Origin: an uncultured bacterium
GTDB lineage: Bacteria; Oederibacteriota; PGYV01; CAILUR01
Length of the DNA stretch: 17,306 nt
Direction: 5' to 3'
Assembly: GCA_903837445.1 (NCBI GenBank)
Contig: CAILUR010000221.1
Span: 1 to 17,306, forward strand
In this document: one piece after another, positions 14,913 to 17,306 of the stretch
How positions within the stretch are numbered: the first letter of the stretch is position 1
Layout of the letters: each line of letters begins with the position of its first letter
Notes under the pieces: model-generated
The model's input: the letters and a program-made list of their open reading frames with translations, nothing else
Told to the model about the DNA's origin: nothing
The model's database searches: none
Translations under genes and position numbers: made by a program

Positions 14913-17159
14913 TTATTTTGTTTTTATTTTTTTAGCACCTTTCATTTGTTGTAGGGAAGGGTTTAGCAAATAGGCTTTTTTAAAAAACTCTTTGGCTTCG
15001 GTGGTATTTTTCATAGCCAAGTTTATTACTCCAAGATTAAACCAAGCTTCAGCATATTCTGGTTTTAGGTCTACCGCGCGCCTATAATATCCATCTGCGG
15101 CTTTTGCGTAGTTTGAGGTAGAAAGAATATTACCGATATTAAAACAGGCCTGTGCTCCAAGGTCTTTGTCGCACGCTACAAGTTTTTCAACCTCAGGAAG
15201 GGCTTCGTTTATTCCACCCGTTTTACACAAAAGTTCTATCAGATTATAATAAAAAAGTCCTGTCACGGGAGCTTTTTCAATCGCCTTTCTATAATTTAAA
15301 ACAGCGTTTTTTACATATTTGTGGTCACTTATATTTGCGAGCAAAGAATAAGCTCTGGCAAGGTTGCCCCAATAATAAGAGTTTCCTGGATTTAGTTTCG
15401 TTCCAATTTCGTATTCTTTAATGGCTTCGGAAATATATGCCACTTGCTGTTCTTTGTTTTCTAAGCGAACACCCAGCTGTTCATAAGCCAGCCCGAGATA
15501 CACATGAAATTTTACTTCGTTGGGTTCCATAAGGACTGCGGTTTTTTGTTCTTCAAGCGCCACATCCCATTTATTATAAACATTTCCGTAAATGTTTCCT
15601 CTGTTATAGTGCACATCCGCTTCATAAACGCTGTAAGTCTTTGCTATAAAAAAACAAGCGCCGCATATAACCACTAGCAACAGGACTATTTTTAAAGAAT
15701 TATCTTTTTTATATAAATTATATTCAAAAACTTTTACTGGGTTTGTCTCTTTGAATAAAACAAAATGCAGCCCCATAAAAATATAGAGTATAGTATTAAT
15801 GGCTGCCACTCCAAAACTAAAAAGATTTTGAGTGAAATATGCTACAAACGCTGCAAACATTGCCAAGGAAAGTATTTTTATGGGATAGGTTTCGATTCTT
15901 TTGAAAGACATAAACCACATACGGATATACGCAATCAAAAGTAAAATATAAATTCCTAAACTAAACAGCCCCATTGTAGCGGCAATGTTCAACAATTCAT
16001 TATGGGCAGTTCGGGAAGAGACATTGGCGCCATCTATTTGAGCAAAGTTTGTGCCAGAGTATTGTGGGAAAACAGTTTTGAAAGTGTCCACGCCAGTTCC
16101 CAAGAAAGGATTTGTCTTAATCATTTTAATAGCCGGCACCCATATATGAAGCCGAGATATTTGAAGGCTTGTTTTAATATGGGTCACAGACGACCATATG
16201 CGTTCTGCCGCAGCTTTACCAAAACTAAAACTTAACATTCCCACGATTAAAAGGACTATACTAAACCCTATGAGCCAGCCCTTATATTTTGAAATAATAA
16301 AACTAAATATTTTATTTTTAGAAACTGCTGTCCTGTCTGTATCATTTTTAAGTCCTTTAAAGACAGAATAAATACCATAACCTGCCATAAACAAGAGAGA
16401 AAACACAAATCCTAAAAAAGGACCTCTGCTTTGGGTGCCAAAGAGTGCCATATACGACATTATAAATAATATAAATATCAAAAGAGCATACGAAAGTTTC
16501 TTGTTTTTCCAGGCAATCATAAAATACGCTATCTCTACTGGCATCATCATTATCAGCACTGCGCCGAGAAAATTTGGATTACCCATTGAAGCGAAATAAC
16601 GGCCCTTTATTACCGAGGCCTCATTCCATTTTATAAAATCATAACCAAAATACTGCGCGATTGAATATATCGTTAAAAGCACACACGAGATAAGGAGGGC
16701 AGCATTTATGACCATTACCTGCTTTGAGGCTTTAATATTTTGGCTTACAATGAAATATATGACCACATAGTTAATATTTGAAAGTGACCCTGCAAAGTTT
16801 TCATATTCTCCACGAAAACTAATAGATGGAGAAATACTAAAAATAGTACAGACTACATTCATAAACACCCATAAAACCAAAGGAATATCCAATGGGGTAG
16901 GGGTATAAACAAATTTCCCCGTATAGATTATTTTCGCACCCCATAAAAGCAACATACCGATTGTAAGAATTCGAAGGAAAACGAGTTTTGGCATTTCAAA
17001 TTGGTCAAAAGAATGGATCTCAAAAAACAGGGGAATAATAAAAATACTCAATGCTACAAGTGCCAAAATGGCATTATTATAGAAACTTAGCAATCCGTCT
17101 TCGTGTGAAATCAAAGAAAGGTCAATCTTTCTACCATCATTTTTTTTATTTTTTGCCAT
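14913..17159 (-). CDS. O-antigen ligase/polymerase-like membrane protein with C-terminal TPR repeats
   Basis: A 748-aa inner-membrane protein. The N-terminal two thirds hold about 11-12 hydrophobic helices (among them 28-48, 58-78, 128-170, 195-265, 294-314, 390-470 and 491-508) with the Wzy_C/WaaL pattern. This includes TQSRGPFLG (R245), SRLHIWVPAIKMIKTNPFLGTG (shown by R336 and W340) and the periplasmic RTAHNELLNIAATMG with H386. WaaL-type enzymes transfer or polymerise undecaprenyl-linked glycans on the periplasmic side. Residues about 530-745 contain some four to five TPR-like units (AWFNLGVINLAMKNTTEAKE is the last clear one), predicted to face the periplasm. It may ligate O-antigen, polymerise glycan or O-glycosylate proteins; sequence does not decide. 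TGAGG (17165-17169, complement) lies 5 bases before the ATG at 17159. It converges on recN and has its own promoter. Confidence 0.9.
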   Translation of the reverse strand: MAKNKKNDGRKIDLSLISHEDGLLSFYNNAILALVALSIFIIPLFFEIHSFDQFEMPKLVFLRILTIGMLLLWGAKIIYTGKFVYTPTPLDIPLVLWVFMNVVCTIFSISPSISFRGEYENFAGSLSNINYVVIYFIVSQNIKASKQVMVINAALLISCVLLTIYSIAQYFGYDFIKWNEASVIKGRYFASMGNPNFLGAVLIMMMPVEIAYFMIAWKNKKLSYALLIFILFIMSYMALFGTQSRGPFLGFVFSLLFMAGYGIYSVFKGLKNDTDRTAVSKNKIFSFIISKYKGWLIGFSIVLLIVGMLSFSFGKAAAERIWSSVTHIKTSLQISRLHIWVPAIKMIKTNPFLGTGVDTFKTVFPQYSGTNFAQIDGANVSSRTAHNELLNIAATMGLFSLGIYILLLIAYIRMWFMSFKRIETYPIKILSLAMFAAFVAYFTQNLFSFGVAAINTILYIFMGLHFVLFKETNPVKVFEYNLYKKDNSLKIVLLLVVICGACFFIAKTYSVYEADVHYNRGNIYGNVYNKWDVALEEQKTAVLMEPNEVKFHVYLGLAYEQLGVRLENKEQQVAYISEAIKEYEIGTKLNPGNSYYWGNLARAYSLLANISDHKYVKNAVLNYRKAIEKAPVTGLFYYNLIELLCKTGGINEALPEVEKLVACDKDLGAQACFNIGNILSTSNYAKAADGYYRRAVDLKPEYAEAWFNLGVINLAMKNTTEAKEFFKKAYLLNPSLQQMKGAKKIKTK

Positions 17160-17188
17160 AAAAACCTCAAGTTTAAAATGCTTTTAAG

Positions 17189-17202
17189 AAAACATATGTT
17201 TT
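17189..17202. promoter_or_regulatory. 14-base perfect palindrome over the predicted leftward start site (possible operator)
   Basis: AAAACATATGTTTT is an exact palindrome lying just downstream of the leftward -10, across the predicted transcription start. That is a typical repressor-operator position. It is A+T-rich and short, so chance occurrence is possible. No regulator can be assigned. Confidence 0.3.
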
Positions 17203-17204
17203 AT

Positions 17205-17232
17205 AGTATAAAGCAAAATACCTTCAAGTCAA
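17205..17232 (-). promoter_or_regulatory. Promoter for the O-antigen-ligase-like gene
   Basis: Reading leftward, the -35 hexamer TTGACT (complement of 17227-17232, 5 of 6 matches) is followed after 16 bases by TATACT (complement of 17205-17210, 5 of 6). The predicted start near 17198 gives a leader of about 40 bases with the Shine-Dalgarno TGAGG near its end. This is the best-matching promoter in the window, judged by eye. Confidence 0.6.
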
Positions 17233-17265
17233 TAATAATCGTTTAAGGGCTTAATTTTAGGGAAC

Positions 17266-17294
17266 TTGCTTTTTGTAATTTCTGTGTATATAAT
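17266..17294 (+). promoter_or_regulatory. Candidate rightward promoter for a gene beyond the window edge
   Basis: A perfect -10 TATAAT (17289-17294) lies 17 bases after TTGCTT (17266-17271, 3 of 6 matches to the -35 consensus). With the leftward promoter it would make a divergent promoter region in the final 147 bases, which contain no ORF. The gene it would serve is not in the window. Confidence 0.4.
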
Positions 17295-17306
17295 TTATTA
17301 TAAAGA

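Noticed and set aside
14901..14935. CTAAAAAA/TTTTTTAG inverted repeat between the convergent recN and ligase-like genes as a bidirectional terminator
   Set aside because: The stem is almost all A-T pairs with a 19-base loop and no T-run following on either strand, so it should be too weak as an intrinsic terminator. It also extends into the coding end of the - strand gene.
1..17306. Mobile elements, CRISPR repeats, toxin-antitoxin or defence genes, tRNAs
   Set aside because: Every sizeable stretch is accounted for by recognised housekeeping or envelope genes. No regularly spaced repeats, transposase motifs or tRNA-like folds were seen.

Overview
The window is an A+T-rich, densely coded stretch of bacterial chromosome, probably from an uncultured diderm (two-membrane) lineage. 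The diderm reading rests on two genes: an outer-membrane PorV/UPF0164-type barrel fused to an OmpA-type peptidoglycan-binding domain, and a Wzy/WaaL-type polymerase/ligase with C-terminal TPRs. Both architectures are familiar from candidate phyla such as Elusimicrobiota, Firestonebacteria and Omnitrophota and from some spirochaetes. I cannot fix the phylum from sequence alone. Base composition and coding style look even throughout, and I see no mobile element, CRISPR array, tRNA or rRNA.

Layout. Positions 1-2773 carry the 3' part of a DUF1385/YqhQ-type membrane gene, then prfA (release factor 1) and a YeiH-family membrane transporter, closely spaced on the + strand. Positions 2774-2936 form the longest internal gap and hold a candidate promoter. 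It leads into the PorV-Ig-Ig-OmpA fusion gene (2937-4877) and an IclR-family regulator (4907-5686), which look like a two-gene unit. From 5757 to 14878 there are nine tightly packed + strand genes: tgt, yajC, a galT-like gene, xseA, xseB, ispA, a DUF212/PAP2-like gene, dxs and recN. Their gaps run from -1 to 42 bases, so this is probably one transcription unit. A convergent 748-aa O-antigen-ligase-like TPR protein fills 14913-17159 on the - strand. The last 147 bases are a divergent promoter region with a good leftward promoter, a palindrome over its predicted start site, and a candidate rightward promoter for a gene beyond the edge.

Function. The long operon mixes housekeeping roles: queuosine tRNA modification (tgt), Sec accessory (yajC), sugar-nucleotide metabolism (galT-like), exonuclease VII (xseA/xseB), isoprenoid precursor and prenyl diphosphate synthesis (dxs, ispA, perhaps the PAP2-like protein) and recombinational repair (recN). 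The xse-ispA-dxs-recN order is a known conserved bacterial neighbourhood. The less usual points are the missing prmC after prfA, the missing secD/secF after yajC, the galT-like gene in that position, and the PorV-Ig-OmpA fusion paired with an IclR regulator. I found no convincing undescribed system. The findings are modest leads.
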